Shown here: in pieces, positions 47,998 to 58,703 of the stretch | Position numbering within the stretch: position 1 is the first letter of the stretch | Layout: the number at the start of each line of letters is the position of its first letter | NCBI GenBank assembly: GCA_938015875.1 | Contig: CALLXE010000017.1 | Span: 1-64,000, forward strand | Length of the DNA: 64,000 nucleotides | Origin: an uncultured Robiginitomaculum sp. | GTDB taxonomy: Bacteria > Pseudomonadota > Alphaproteobacteria > Caulobacterales > Maricaulaceae | Direction: 5' to 3' | Translations under genes and position numbers: made by a program | The notes under the pieces: model-generated | Seen by the model: the letters and a program-made list of their open reading frames with translations, nothing else | What the model was told of the DNA's origin: nothing | The model's database searches: none

Positions 47998-50580
47998 ATG
48001 AGCGATACGAACGATAAAGACGGTAAATCATCTGCAGGCGGACGCCGTCCCCTGAGCCTTAAGCCATCCGGCGGCACTGTCCGCCAGAGCTTTTCTCATG
48101 GGCGCAGCAAGGCCGTTGTTGTTGAAAAGAAAAAGCGGCGCATCATTGGCGGGCCGGGCGTTACGCCTGCGACCGAGCCGGAGAGCAAAGCTGCCGGCAA
48201 GCCGGCGGCGAAAGCTGTTGACGTCGATGCGATCAACGCCCGCAAGCTTGGTCTGTCCAAAGCGGAATATGTAAAGCGTAAAGTCGCCGTTGAAGCGGCT
48301 CAGGCTGCGGCCGGCAAACGCGAAGCGGAAAAAGAAGCCGCTGAAACCGAACGCCAGCAGCGCGCCAAAGAAGAGCAGATTGCTCTGGAGCGTAAGCAGC
48401 AGCAGGACGAAGAGTCTGCCGCCGCGATCAAAGAGGCCGAAGCCCGCGCCGCCGATAACAAGGCCGCGTCTGACGCCGTTGCTCCGCCGGAAGAGCCAAA
48501 GAAGAAAGTTTCCGCCCGCGGAACCAGCGCTCTGACGGGACGCAGCGAACCGACCCCGGAACTTGTTGCCAAGAAAAAGGCTGAAAGCCCTGCGCGCAGC
48601 GTCGCTGACATGGGTGGCCGTGTAAAACGCGCCAAGACCGATGATAATAAATCCCGCAGCTCCGGCAAAGGCGAGCCTAAGCGCCGCCGCGGGAAGCTGA
48701 CCATTGTTTCGGCTCTGGCCGGCAATGAAGATCGTCAACGCTCGCTCGCCTCCGTAAAGCGCGCACGTCAACGCGAAAAAGATCGCCGGGGCGGCGGGGC
48801 CACGACTAAAGAAAAAGTCATGCGCGAAGTTGTCATTCCGGAGGCCATTACGGTCGCCGATCTGGCCAACCGTATGACCGAGCGCGCCGCTGATGTTGTG
48901 AAATACCTGATGAAACAGGGCACAATGGCGAAAATGAATGATGTACTGGATCCGGATACGGCCCAGTTGATCGTGGAAGATTTCGGCCATACCGTTAAAC
49001 GCGTGGCAGAGTCTGATGTCGAGGATGTCTTTATTCTTGATGATGACGACACGCCGGAAGATATGACGCCGCGCGCACCTGTGATCGCGATTATGGGCCA
49101 TGTTGATCACGGTAAGACATCCCTGCTTGATGCTCTGCGTACGACAGACGTGGCGGCAGGCGAAGCCGGCGGGATTACCCAGCATATCGGTGCTTATCAG
49201 TTGCAACTGAAATCAGGCCAAAAACTGACCGTTCTTGATACACCGGGACATGCCGCATTCTCTGAGATGCGGACCCGCGGCGCTGCTGCTGTGGATATTG
49301 TTATCCTGGTTGTCGCCGCCGATGACGGCATCATGCCGCAAACCATCGAGTCGATTAAGCATGCCCGCGCAGCCGAAACGCCGATTATTGTGGCGATCAA
49401 TAAAATGGATGTCCCGGGAGCCGATCCGAAAAAAGTCGAAATGGATCTTTTGCAGCATGATATTGTTGTCGAAGCCATGTCCGGCGATGTTCAAACCGTT
49501 GAGGTTTCAGCAAAAGCCAAGACCGGTCTGACCGAGCTGACCGACGCGATTATGCTACAGGCTGAAATTCTTGATTTGAAAGCCAATGCCAAACGCGACG
49601 CGGACGGCCTTGTCATCGAATCCAAGATCGAAAAAGGCCGCGGCCCTGTCTCCACCATGCTTGTGAAGCGCGGCACCTTGAAGCGCGGCGATATTGTTGT
49701 GGCAGGCGATTTCTGGGGTAAAGCCAAAGCGCTGCTCGACGAGCGTAACGCGCAGCTGAAAACAGCGACGCCCTCACAACCTGTCGAAGTCATGGGTCTG
49801 GACGGTGCACCTGCGCCGGGCGAGCCGTTTATCGTGGTTGAAAGCGAAGGCAAAGCCCGCGAGATTACGGAATATCGTCAACGCAAGCGCCGCCAATCAG
49901 CAAGCACGCCGAACGCGTCTGCTTCTATGGAAACGCTCATGGCGCGCCTGCAAGATAAATCAACGTCGGAATTCCCGATGCTGGTTAAAGGCGATGTTCA
50001 GGGCTCTGTTGAAGCCATTAAATCTTCCGTTGAAGGTCTGGGTAATGATGAAGTGAAAGCCCGCGTTATTCATTCCGGCGCCGGCGGCATCTCCGAGAGC
50101 GATATTATGCTGGCCAAAGCCTCGCAGGCTCCGGTTATCGCGTTTAACGTTCGGGCCAATCGCCAAGCCAAGGATTTGGCCGAGCGCGAGGGCGTAGAAA
50201 TTCGCTACTACTCAATCATCTATGATTTGATTGACGATGTGAAAGGCGTGCTCGAGGGCATGTTGTCACCGGAGCGGGTTGAAACCTTCCTCGGTTACGC
50301 CAAAGTGCTCGAAGTCTTCGATATTTCCAAGCTGGGCAATATTGCCGGCTGTATTATCACCGAAGGTAAGGTTGAGCGCGGTTCCGGCGTGCGCTTGCTG
50401 CGAGACGATGTGGTTATCCATGAGGGCGAGCTGTCAACGCTCAAACGCTTTAAAGACGAAGTGTCTTCCGTTGTCTCCGGCACGGAATGCGGTATGGGCT
50501 TTAAAGGGTATCACGATATCCGCAAGGGTGACCAAATTGAGTGTTTCAGCGTCGCGTTCAAAGACCGCACACTGGATTAA
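47998..50580 (+). CDS. infB: Translation initiation factor IF-2
   Basis: [61 protein letters not shown]. Confidence 0.98.
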   Translation: MSDTNDKDGKSSAGGRRPLSLKPSGGTVRQSFSHGRSKAVVVEKKKRRIIGGPGVTPATEPESKAAGKPAAKAVDVDAINARKLGLSKAEYVKRKVAVEAAQAAAGKREAEKEAAETERQQRAKEEQIALERKQQQDEESAAAIKEAEARAADNKAASDAVAPPEEPKKKVSARGTSALTGRSEPTPELVAKKKAESPARSVADMGGRVKRAKTDDNKSRSSGKGEPKRRRGKLTIVSALAGNEDRQRSLASVKRARQREKDRRGGGATTKEKVMREVVIPEAITVADLANRMTERAADVVKYLMKQGTMAKMNDVLDPDTAQLIVEDFGHTVKRVAESDVEDVFILDDDDTPEDMTPRAPVIAIMGHVDHGKTSLLDALRTTDVAAGEAGGITQHIGAYQLQLKSGQKLTVLDTPGHAAFSEMRTRGAAAVDIVILVVAADDGIMPQTIESIKHARAAETPIIVAINKMDVPGADPKKVEMDLLQHDIVVEAMSGDVQTVEVSAKAKTGLTELTDAIMLQAEILDLKANAKRDADGLVIESKIEKGRGPVSTMLVKRGTLKRGDIVVAGDFWGKAKALLDERNAQLKTATPSQPVEVMGLDGAPAPGEPFIVVESEGKAREITEYRQRKRRQSASTPNASASMETLMARLQDKSTSEFPMLVKGDVQGSVEAIKSSVEGLGNDEVKARVIHSGAGGISESDIMLAKASQAPVIAFNVRANRQAKDLAEREGVEIRYYSIIYDLIDDVKGVLEGMLSPERVETFLGYAKVLEVFDISKLGNIAGCIITEGKVERGSGVRLLRDDVVIHEGELSTLKRFKDEVSSVVSGTECGMGFKGYHDIRKGDQIECFSVAFKDRTLD

Positions 50581-50652
50581 ATAATCGCGCCTTGCGCTGA
50601 AGTTTCGCCGTCATCGCTATGCGGTGGCGGCATTTTTATAAGAAAGACTATC

Positions 50653-51060
50653 ATGGCCAAACATAAAGCCCCGTCACAACGTCAACTGCGCGCCGGTGAA
50701 CTCGTGCGCCGCGCCGTTGTTGATATTATTGCGCAGAGCAGTTTTCGGGATCCGGATTTGCAAAACGTCTCCGTGACCATATCCGAAGTGCGTACCTCGC
50801 CGGATATGAAACACGCGACCGTTTTCTGCGCGCCGCTTTTAACGACGGGGTCTGATCCCGACGGTTTGGAGCGCACTGTTGCCGCGCTTAAACGCAGCGC
50901 GTCATTTATCCGCGGGAAGCTGGGTAAAGAGATGGAAATGAAGTTTACGCCGCGCCTGCATTTTGTCGCCGATGAAAGTTTTGATGTCGCCTCTGATATG
51001 GCAAGTCTTTTAGCGCGTCCGGAGGTCGCCCGCGACCTTGCGCGCGACGAAGAAGAATAG
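50653..51060 (+). CDS. rbfA: Ribosome-binding factor A
   Basis: SQRQLRAGELVRRAVVDIIAQSSFRDPDLQNVSVTISEVRTSPDMKHATVF. Confidence 0.95.
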   Translation: MAKHKAPSQRQLRAGELVRRAVVDIIAQSSFRDPDLQNVSVTISEVRTSPDMKHATVFCAPLLTTGSDPDGLERTVAALKRSASFIRGKLGKEMEMKFTPRLHFVADESFDVASDMASLLARPEVARDLARDEEE

Positions 51061-51062
51061 GC

Positions 51063-51497
51063 TCAGCCGCCGTTTTTTTTCAGGCATAAGGCCATCGCCT
51101 CTACGGCGCCGTCCCATGCCAGCAGGGTGCTTTGGTGGCGGGCCGGGTAATCCGCTACGCCGGATAATAATGTCAGATCAGAAAACCGGCCTTCAGGGGC
51201 GGTCCCGCCCTCTTTCAGCATAGCCCGCAGCGCGTCCCGGGCCCGCGTAACATCTTCCAAATTTGCGCCTATAATGCCGGCTTTTAGGATCGCCGCGCTC
51301 GCTTGACCCAGAGCGCAAGCCTGAACCCGCAGAGCGCATTCTGTCACAAACCCGCCGTCCATATTAACATCGATTTCCAGCTCTGAGCCGCACAGCTTAG
51401 CAACGACGCGCGCCCGCCCGCAAAGATCCGGCAGAGCTTCATTACGAAGCGCCGAGGCAAGGGTCAGAATATCCGTATTGTAAAGTGCGCCGAGCAT
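51063..51497 (-). CDS. NifU/IscU-like iron-sulfur scaffold family protein
   Basis: RARVVAKLCGSELEIDVNMDGGFVTECALRVQACALGQASAAILKAGIIG. Confidence 0.82.
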   Translation of the reverse strand: MLGALYNTDILTLASALRNEALPDLCGRARVVAKLCGSELEIDVNMDGGFVTECALRVQACALGQASAAILKAGIIGANLEDVTRARDALRAMLKEGGTAPEGRFSDLTLLSGVADYPARHQSTLLAWDGAVEAMALCLKKNGG

Positions 51498-51542
51498 AGA
51501 GCGTATATAAGGACGGTTGCCTGCAAATGCCGGCCCTGAATT

Positions 51543-53357
51543 TTACAGCCAGCCTAAAACGCTTGCGCCCTCTTCAGCGCCCGAGATAACCGCCCTTTGA
51601 TTGGCAAACATATTCATGCCGAGCGCGGCATTATCATGCACCGGCGCAGGAGCGCGTGAGCGTGTTTCCATATCAGCCAAGACATCGAGCGTCCCTTTGG
51701 TCGCGTCAAGACGCACCATATCGCCGTCCTGAATATAGGCGAGCGGGCCGCCGTGCAGCGCTTCGGGGCACATGTGAATAGCGGCAGGGACTTTGCCGGA
51801 TGCGCCGGACATGCGCCCGTCGGTGACCAGCGCAACCTTAAAGCCGCGGTCCTGCAAAAGTCCCAGGACAGGGGTGAGTTTATGCAGCTCCGGCATGCCG
51901 TTGGCCGCCGGACCTTGGAAGCGAATGACGGCAATCATATCCTGATCACAGGTTCCGGCTTCAAAGGCTGCCATCAAATCATTTTGATCATCAAAAACCC
52001 GGGCCGGGGCTTCGATGACATGGAACTCGCGCTTGACTGCAGAAATTTTCATCACGCCACGTCCCAGATTACCCTCCATGAGTGCAAGCCCGCCATCCGG
52101 CCGAAACGGCACTTTAACTGTTGCCAGAATTTCGGGATCACCACTGGTAACCGGCGCTTTCTCATAAGTAATCTCGCCGGAGGCGTCGAGTTTAGGCTCA
52201 TGCGTGTAAGGCTCCAAACCTTTACCGCCGGCAACAGTGACCACATCATTATGCAGCAAGCCCTCAGACAGCAATTCTCCGATAAGGTAACCCATACCGC
52301 CCGCCGCATGGAAATGGTTCACATCCGCCAGGCCGTTCGGGTAAATTTTTGAAATTAAGGGCACGGCGTGAGACATGTCGCTCATATCATCCCAATTGAT
52401 AATAATCCCGGCCGCGCGCGCCATTGCAATCAAATGGATCGCCAGATTTGTCGATCCGCCGGTTGCCATAAGGCCGGCAATACCGTTGACGATGGCTTTT
52501 TCCGTAATCACGTCAGCTGCCGGCGTGAATTCACGGCCCATAGCCGTAATTCGGGCAGCGCGCTTGGCCGTTAAACCGGTCATCGCTTCACGCAGCGGCG
52601 TATTCGGATTGATAAAACTGCTGCCCGGTAATTGCAGACCCATTATCTCCATGAGCATTTGATTGGTATTGGCTGTGCCGTAAAATGTGCACGTGCCGGC
52701 GCTGTGATAGCTGGCAGCCTCGGCTTTGAGCAGTTCATCACGGCCGACTTTACCCTCGGCAAATAGTTGGCGTATCCGCGCTTTTTCAGAATTGGGCAGT
52801 CCCGATGGCATCGGCCCGGCAGGAGCAAAAATCGCCGGAAGCCAACCAAAGCGCAGCGCGCCCATGACCAGACCCGGCACGATTTTATCACACACACCCA
52901 AATGAACAGCCGCATCAAATGTATCATGAGACAGGGCCACAGCCGTCGACATCGCGATCACGTCCCGCGATAAAAGCGACAATTCCATGCCGTCCTGACC
53001 TTGGGTAACGCCGTCACACATAGCCGGCGTACCGCCCGCAACTTGCGCCGTGGCGCCGGCCTTACGCGCGGCGGCTTTTATAATGTTGGGATAAGTCTCA
53101 AACGGCTGATGGGCCGAAAGCATGTCATTAAAAGACGTGACAATCCCCAAATTTGGCCACGTATTGCCAAACAGGCTTTGTTTATCGTGAACCGGGCAGG
53201 CCGCCGTTGCATGGGCCAGATTGCCTTCGGTCAGGCGAACGCGGCGCGGCCCGTCGCGATATTGGCTTTTCACCGCCGCCATATAAGCGGAGCGGGTCGG
53301 TTTTGAGCGCTCAATAATACGGGCGGTAATATCGGCAATTTTTGGCGTTACTGTCAT
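51543..53357 (-). CDS. edd: Phosphogluconate dehydratase
   Basis: IlvD/Edd family: [88 protein letters not shown]. Confidence 0.96.
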   Translation of the reverse strand: MTVTPKIADITARIIERSKPTRSAYMAAVKSQYRDGPRRVRLTEGNLAHATAACPVHDKQSLFGNTWPNLGIVTSFNDMLSAHQPFETYPNIIKAAARKAGATAQVAGGTPAMCDGVTQGQDGMELSLLSRDVIAMSTAVALSHDTFDAAVHLGVCDKIVPGLVMGALRFGWLPAIFAPAGPMPSGLPNSEKARIRQLFAEGKVGRDELLKAEAASYHSAGTCTFYGTANTNQMLMEIMGLQLPGSSFINPNTPLREAMTGLTAKRAARITAMGREFTPAADVITEKAIVNGIAGLMATGGSTNLAIHLIAMARAAGIIINWDDMSDMSHAVPLISKIYPNGLADVNHFHAAGGMGYLIGELLSEGLLHNDVVTVAGGKGLEPYTHEPKLDASGEITYEKAPVTSGDPEILATVKVPFRPDGGLALMEGNLGRGVMKISAVKREFHVIEAPARVFDDQNDLMAAFEAGTCDQDMIAVIRFQGPAANGMPELHKLTPVLGLLQDRGFKVALVTDGRMSGASGKVPAAIHMCPEALHGGPLAYIQDGDMVRLDATKGTLDVLADMETRSRAPAPVHDNAALGMNMFANQRAVISGAEEGASVLGWL

Positions 53358-53370
53358 GGGGGTGCAGTCC

Positions 53371-54141
53371 TTAATCGGTCAGGATAACGGTAAGTTTTTC
53401 GGCGGCTTCAAGCAGGGCGGCGACCGGCAAGTCTGTCAGATTACCGGCTTCATAATTTTGCATGGCTTTATAGAAAACCTCGCGTTTGGCATCGCCCGGA
53501 ATGAACAGCACGATCATATCTGCTGCCAATATGGCCGGGCGCGTGAGGGTAATGCGGTCTTTTATTTCGCCCGCGCCGTCGCAGCCATGTGCATCAATGG
53601 CCATAACCAATTTGTCAGTGTTCAAATCAAGGGCCTCCGGCAGATCAGGACTGCCCGGGAACCAAGAGGCCGTGTGGCCGTCGCCGCCCATGCCCATGAC
53701 GCAAATATCATAAGGCAGGCCCATAGACAGATAATTTGCGCTGATGGCCTGCGCGCCGCGCGCGACACGGCCGGCATCATCGCTGTTTACATCATCATTG
53801 GTCATCGGCATGAGCGGCGTATCTTTGGCCTTATGTTGCAAAAGCGCCCCGCGCAGAAAACTTGCATTAGACGCGCTGTGACCTTCGGGAACGCGGCGCT
53901 CATCGATCAGACCGCAAACCACTTGCGCCCAATCCAAATCACATTGTGACAACGCCTCATATACCGGTTTCGGAGATCCGCCGCCGGACAGCATCAGTCG
54001 CGCTGTGCCGCGCTTTTCGATCACCAGATCAAGCTGCGCGCGCAGAATATCGACAGCAAATTCCACAGCCTCTTCCGCTGAGCGGGCACGGGCTATTCTG
54101 TATTGGGGCGCGCCTTGGCTCACCGGCTTGCATCCCACCAT
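53371..54141 (-). CDS. pgl: 6-phosphogluconolactonase
   Basis: [71 protein letters not shown]. Confidence 0.94.
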   Translation of the reverse strand: MVGCKPVSQGAPQYRIARARSAEEAVEFAVDILRAQLDLVIEKRGTARLMLSGGGSPKPVYEALSQCDLDWAQVVCGLIDERRVPEGHSASNASFLRGALLQHKAKDTPLMPMTNDDVNSDDAGRVARGAQAISANYLSMGLPYDICVMGMGGDGHTASWFPGSPDLPEALDLNTDKLVMAIDAHGCDGAGEIKDRITLTRPAILAADMIVLFIPGDAKREVFYKAMQNYEAGNLTDLPVAALLEAAEKLTVILTD

Positions 54142-55727
54142 TCGCGGCCATCACGATCGATCAAAAGACCGGACGCCAGCGGACCGGTAGAGCCGGCGGG
54201 ATAATCTTTGACGGGCTGCTTTTTCACGGTCCAGGCATCATGAATGGAATCAACCCATCGCCACGCAGCCTCAACTTCATCACGGCGCATAAACAAGGTC
54301 AGGCGTCCGCGCACCACATCCATCAGCAAGCGCTCATAGGCATCGGGATAGCGCGTCGTAAACGCTTCATCATAGGTCAAATCCAGTGGCCAGCTTTTCA
54401 GGCGAAGGCCCCCGGCGCCGGGCTCTTTTATCTCAACCCACAAATTGACGGACTCATCCGGTTGCAGGCGAATAACCAAACGGTTGGCCGATAAATGGGC
54501 GTCTTTGCCAAAGACAGAATGCGGAACGGGTTTAAATTGTACCACGATCTCTGACCAGCGCTGCGCCATACGTTTTCCGGTGCGCAGATAAATCGGAACG
54601 CCCGCCCAGCGCCAATTATCAATCTGGGTTTTCAGAGCCACAAATGTCTCGGTTTCAGTTTCAGAAATATCAGCGGTCTCTGACAGCTCTTCGGTAAAGC
54701 CGGCAACGGCCTCGCCTTCGACGACGCCCGGCGTGTATTGACCACGCACCGTATGAGTGGCTGCTGTTTCGGGCGTGATTTTATGAAGCGCCTGCAAAAC
54801 TTTAATTTTTTCTGTCCGGATATCATCACCGTCCAGCGTGGCCGGGGCCTCCATACAGGTCAGGCACAAAAGCTGGAGCAAATGATTTTGGACCATGTCG
54901 CGCAGTGCGCCTGATTTATTATAATAAGCCTCCCGGCCCGCGACACCGATCGACTCGGCTGCGGTGATTTGAACATGGTCAATATGCTCGCGCGACCAAA
55001 GCGGTTCAAACAGAACATTGGCAAAGCGCAGAACCATGAGATTTTGCACCGTCTCTTTGCCCAGATAATGGTCGATCCGGTAAATCCGATCTTCGTCAAA
55101 AACTTTGCCGACACCATTGTTAATTTTTTCGGCAGACTCAAAATCTTTACCGATTGGTTTTTCAAGCACGACGCGGGACGTGTCCGTCGCCAGACCGGAG
55201 CGTTTCAGTCCCTCACACGTATCTGCGTACATTCCGGGCGGCATGGCCAAATAGAAAATTCGAACGCGATCCTCTTTGCGTCTTTTTTTGTTGGTGTTTT
55301 TCACCTCAGACTTAGCTTGGGTTTTGCAATTTCCTGAGCTGACGGCTGCCTCAAGCGCGGGCCAATCAGCGGCATCATCATAAACATCAATCGATACATA
55401 ATCGACCATGCAACAAAATTCCGCCCAATCATGGTCGTCATAGGCCTCGTCTTTGGCAAATTTTTTGTACGCTTCCGTTATCATTTCCAAATAGGTATCC
55501 CGCGACAGCTTGCTTCGGGAGACGGCTACAATTTTAGATCGGGCATCAAACTGACCGTCGAGAAAACGGTGGTAAAGCGCCGGAATCAATTTACGGCGCG
55601 CCAGATCACCGGTGCCGCCGAATACAACAATTTCAAACGGATTGACCGGGACAAAACCCGAGCCGTCTTTCGCTTTGCTGACCTTCGCCGCAGCGTGGGC
55701 CTGTTTTGCATTGGTATTGGCAGTCAT
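54120..55727 (-). CDS. zwf: Glucose-6-phosphate dehydrogenase
   Basis: FGGTGDLARRKLIPALYHRFLDGQ; RIYRIDHYLGKETVQNLMVLRFANVLFEPLWSREHIDHVQIT. Confidence 0.97.
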   Translation of the reverse strand: MTANTNAKQAHAAAKVSKAKDGSGFVPVNPFEIVVFGGTGDLARRKLIPALYHRFLDGQFDARSKIVAVSRSKLSRDTYLEMITEAYKKFAKDEAYDDHDWAEFCCMVDYVSIDVYDDAADWPALEAAVSSGNCKTQAKSEVKNTNKKRRKEDRVRIFYLAMPPGMYADTCEGLKRSGLATDTSRVVLEKPIGKDFESAEKINNGVGKVFDEDRIYRIDHYLGKETVQNLMVLRFANVLFEPLWSREHIDHVQITAAESIGVAGREAYYNKSGALRDMVQNHLLQLLCLTCMEAPATLDGDDIRTEKIKVLQALHKITPETAATHTVRGQYTPGVVEGEAVAGFTEELSETADISETETETFVALKTQIDNWRWAGVPIYLRTGKRMAQRWSEIVVQFKPVPHSVFGKDAHLSANRLVIRLQPDESVNLWVEIKEPGAGGLRLKSWPLDLTYDEAFTTRYPDAYERLLMDVVRGRLTLFMRRDEVEAAWRWVDSIHDAWTVKKQPVKDYPAGSTGPLASGLLIDRDGREWWDASR

Positions 55728-55803
55728 AATCTCTCATTTCTTTGCAATCGCGCTTTAATACCGCGCAAATACAATGTCAGTCATTTGGCGTGTGATGGCC
55801 CGG

Positions 55804-55821
55804 ATTGACAGCGCTGTCAAT
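55804..55821. promoter_or_regulatory. Putative LacI-type operator upstream of zwf
   Basis: 18-bp perfect palindrome ATTGACAGCGCTGTCAAT. Confidence 0.75.
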
Positions 55822-55849
55822 ATTTCGCTGCCGGATCCGATAGTCGCTG

Positions 55850-56872
55850 TCAGGATTTAAAGGCTCGGGTCGAGCCGCGAATAACAATTTTATAATCGAC
55901 AGACAGGCGCTCATCCTCCCGCACGCCCTCTTTACCGGTCATACGGTCAATCAAAAGCTGTGCGGCCAAGGCCCCGGTGTCAGAAATCGGCTGACTTACC
56001 GTTGTCAAAGGCGGGTAAATCATCGACGCCAGCGCCGTATCATCAAATCCGCAAACCGATAAATCATCAGGCACTTTAAGGCCCATCGCCCCCGCGCCGG
56101 CAATTGCGCCCGCGGCCATATCATCATTACTGGCAACGATTGCAGACGGCTGGGTTCTGCCGGACAAGAGCGCGCGCGCGCCGTCCACGCCGGCCTGAAA
56201 TGTGTAATCCCCATCCGCAATCCGCGCGGGATCAAGCTCAAGGTCCGCCGCCTTGAGGGCCCGGCGGAAACCCTTTTCCCGCAAATGGGACGATTCATGA
56301 GACGCCGCCCCGCGAATAAACCCGATATCGGTATGCCCCGCCTCGATCAAATAGGTCGTCATATCAAACGCGGCGGCTGCGTCGTCCAAATTCAGCGAGG
56401 GCGCGGTTGTCATTTCTGAATTTCGCGGACAAATCCGCACCATCGGAATTCTGGCTTTTTCCAAGGCTGAAACAATGCGTCGACTGTCACAAATCGGCGG
56501 CGACAAGATGACCCCATCAACAGGCAGGCGGCCCAGCAAGACCTCAATGTCATTGGTCAAATCGCCCGTGTCCCAATCAACCGGCTCGACAACCAAATGA
56601 TACCCCCGGTCACGGCAGGCCTGCGTAGCACCTTTTTGAAGATGGGTTATGTATTCAACAGAGGGATTGTCATATACCATGGCCAGCAGGTAAGATTTAT
56701 TTCCGGCCAAAGACCGGGCCGAAAAGTTTGGCCTGTATTGAAGTTCTTTTGCAGCCGCGCGCACTTTTTCGCGGGTTTTGGCAGTAACATTCGGCTCATC
56801 ATTTAAAACCCGGGAAACGGTCTTAATCGAAACCCCGGCGTGGCGCGCAACATCTGTAATTGTGGATTTCAC
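55850..56872 (-). CDS. LacI-family transcriptional regulator (predicted Entner-Doudoroff/gap regulator)
   Basis: MKSTITDVARHAGVSIKTVSRVLNDEPNVTAKTREKVRAAAKELQYRPNFSARSL. Confidence 0.95.
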   Translation of the reverse strand: MKSTITDVARHAGVSIKTVSRVLNDEPNVTAKTREKVRAAAKELQYRPNFSARSLAGNKSYLLAMVYDNPSVEYITHLQKGATQACRDRGYHLVVEPVDWDTGDLTNDIEVLLGRLPVDGVILSPPICDSRRIVSALEKARIPMVRICPRNSEMTTAPSLNLDDAAAAFDMTTYLIEAGHTDIGFIRGAASHESSHLREKGFRRALKAADLELDPARIADGDYTFQAGVDGARALLSGRTQPSAIVASNDDMAAGAIAGAGAMGLKVPDDLSVCGFDDTALASMIYPPLTTVSQPISDTGALAAQLLIDRMTGKEGVREDERLSVDYKIVIRGSTRAFKS

Positions 56873-56947
56873 GATGGCCGGCCCTTCTTTGCCTTTTCTC
56901 AGTGATAAGCCGGCAAGAAATCATGCGCAAGGGGTGGCCTTTGAATT

Positions 56948-56961
56948 TGACAGCGCTGTCA
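56948..56961. promoter_or_regulatory. Putative LacI-type operator between the regulator and gapA
   Basis: 14-bp perfect palindrome TGACAGCGCTGTCA, identical to the core of 55804-55821. Confidence 0.75.
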
Positions 56962-57037
56962 TGCATGCCTATAAATTGCTGCGACTCCGCCCTGCTGACT
57001 TATGGGGCTTTACCGATATTTTACAAAGGATTTTCTG

Positions 57038-58042
57038 ATGACAATTAAACTTGCCATAAACGGCTTCGGACGCATTGGTCGCAATGTTTTGCGCGCCCTT
57101 CACGAAAGCCCGCGCACGGATTTGGAAATTGTCGCCATTAACGATCTGGCCCCGGCGCCTGCTCTGGCTCACTTATTGCGCTACGATTCCGTGCACGGTC
57201 GCTTCCCCGGCGCGATCACAGCCACAGACACAACGCTGGATATTGGCCAAGGCCCGATCACAGTTACCGCGCAGCGCAATCCCGCCGATTTGCCGTGGGG
57301 CGAAATGGGTGTTGATATTGTTCTCGAATGTACAGGGTTTTTCACCAAAGCCGAAGACGCCAAAAAGCACATTGATGCCGGCGCTAAAAAAGTTTTGATC
57401 TCCGCGCCGGGCAAGGGCGATTTGAAAACAATCGTTTTCGGCGTCAATCACGAAGACCTGACGGCAGACGATCTGATTGTCTCCAATGCATCCTGCACGA
57501 CTAATTGCCTGGCTCCGGCCGCAATGGTGCTCGAAAAAGAATTCGGCATTGATAACGGTTTCATGACCACGGTTCATGCCTATACCGGCGATCAGCCAAC
57601 CCTTGATGCGGTTCATAAAGATCCGTATCGCGGCCGGGCGGCAGCGCTGTCTATGATCCCGACCACCACAGGCGCTGCCAAGGCGGTCTCGCTGGTTCTG
57701 CCAAGCCTTGAGGGCAAAATTAACGGCGTCGCCATTCGCGTACCGACTCCGAACGTGTCTTGCGTTGATTTGGTTGTGACGTTGAAAAAAGATGTCACCG
57801 TCGATGCCGTCAACGCTGCGTTTACAAAATATGCAGACGGGCCGCTTAAAGGCGTTATGTCCGCAGACGATGCAGACCTGGTCTCGATTGATTTTAACCA
57901 CGACCCTCACTCCAGCGCCGTGCAGTTGAAACAGACTTATGTCACAGACGGGAATTTGGTTCGCATCATGTCATTTTATGACAATGAGTGGGGCTTCTCA
58001 AACCGCATGCTCGACGTTGCGAGCCTGATGGCAAAGCTTTAA
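57038..58042 (+). CDS. gap: Type I glyceraldehyde-3-phosphate dehydrogenase
   Basis: KLAINGFGRIGRNVLRAL; SNASCTTNCLAP; ATG at 57038. Confidence 0.97.
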   Translation: MTIKLAINGFGRIGRNVLRALHESPRTDLEIVAINDLAPAPALAHLLRYDSVHGRFPGAITATDTTLDIGQGPITVTAQRNPADLPWGEMGVDIVLECTGFFTKAEDAKKHIDAGAKKVLISAPGKGDLKTIVFGVNHEDLTADDLIVSNASCTTNCLAPAAMVLEKEFGIDNGFMTTVHAYTGDQPTLDAVHKDPYRGRAAALSMIPTTTGAAKAVSLVLPSLEGKINGVAIRVPTPNVSCVDLVVTLKKDVTVDAVNAAFTKYADGPLKGVMSADDADLVSIDFNHDPHSSAVQLKQTYVTDGNLVRIMSFYDNEWGFSNRMLDVASLMAKL

Positions 58043-58121
58043 TTTAAATCTCGCGCAAAAATACATTCCGGTCAGGGTTTATTAAACCCGGCCGGCTATG
58101 TCCCTGCGCCGGGAGTGCGGG

Positions 58122-58628
58122 ATGACAATTTACGTTTTAATGGGTGTTTCAGGCACCGGGAAATCTACTGTCGGACGGGCAGCGGCCGAGGCGCTGGGTG
58201 TGCCGTTTGTGGATGCAGATGACCTGCACAGCCCCTTGGCAATTGCCAAAATGAGCTCAGGCGTGCCGCTGACCGCAGATGACCGCGAGCCGTGGGGCGA
58301 CGCGATCGCGCAAAAAATGCTGGCCTTAAAGCGGGAAAACCCCCGGCAACCGATTTTGCTGGCCTGCTCTGCGCTGGAGCTTAAGTTTCGCAAACGGTTT
58401 CGCAGCGCGGTGGGCGGCGATGCTGTATTTCTTCACTTGCACGGCGATGTCATCACGCTGAAACGCCGACTGTCATCACGCAAAAATCATTTCTTCAAAG
58501 CTGACATGCTGGCCGGGCAGTTCGCCGCTCTGGAAATGCCAAAGCGCGCAATAACTTTGGACATCGCGCAGCCGCTCAACGCGCAGGTAGACGCGATCCG
58601 CGAAATCATCGAAACCCGGCAACGATAA
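58122..58628 (+). CDS. gntK: Gluconokinase
   Basis: MTIYVLMGVSGTGKSTVGRAAAEALGVPFVDADDLHSPLAIAKMSSGVPLTADDREPW. Confidence 0.94.
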   Translation: MTIYVLMGVSGTGKSTVGRAAAEALGVPFVDADDLHSPLAIAKMSSGVPLTADDREPWGDAIAQKMLALKRENPRQPILLACSALELKFRKRFRSAVGGDAVFLHLHGDVITLKRRLSSRKNHFFKADMLAGQFAALEMPKRAITLDIAQPLNAQVDAIREIIETRQR

Positions 58629-58703
58629 ATCCGGCTCTAAAAACATTGCATATTCCCGCCGTCCGGACTTTACTGACGGACATAATAACAAACGGGATTT
58701 TAT

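Noticed and set aside
48028-49206. 392-aa minus-strand ORF inside infB
   Set aside because: Antisense of the infB Ala/Lys/Glu-rich N-terminus and G domain; composition ([11 protein letters not shown] etc.) is a mirror artefact.
51070-51083. T8 run near the 3' end of the NifU-like gene as phase-variation tract
   Set aside because: Encodes consecutive Lys codons at the extreme C-terminus; slippage would alter only the last residues and such runs are expected by chance.
58060-58110. Hairpin GGGTTT-ATT-AAACCC after gapA as terminator
   Set aside because: Short stem with no U-tract on either side and gntK follows closely; not convincing as a terminator.
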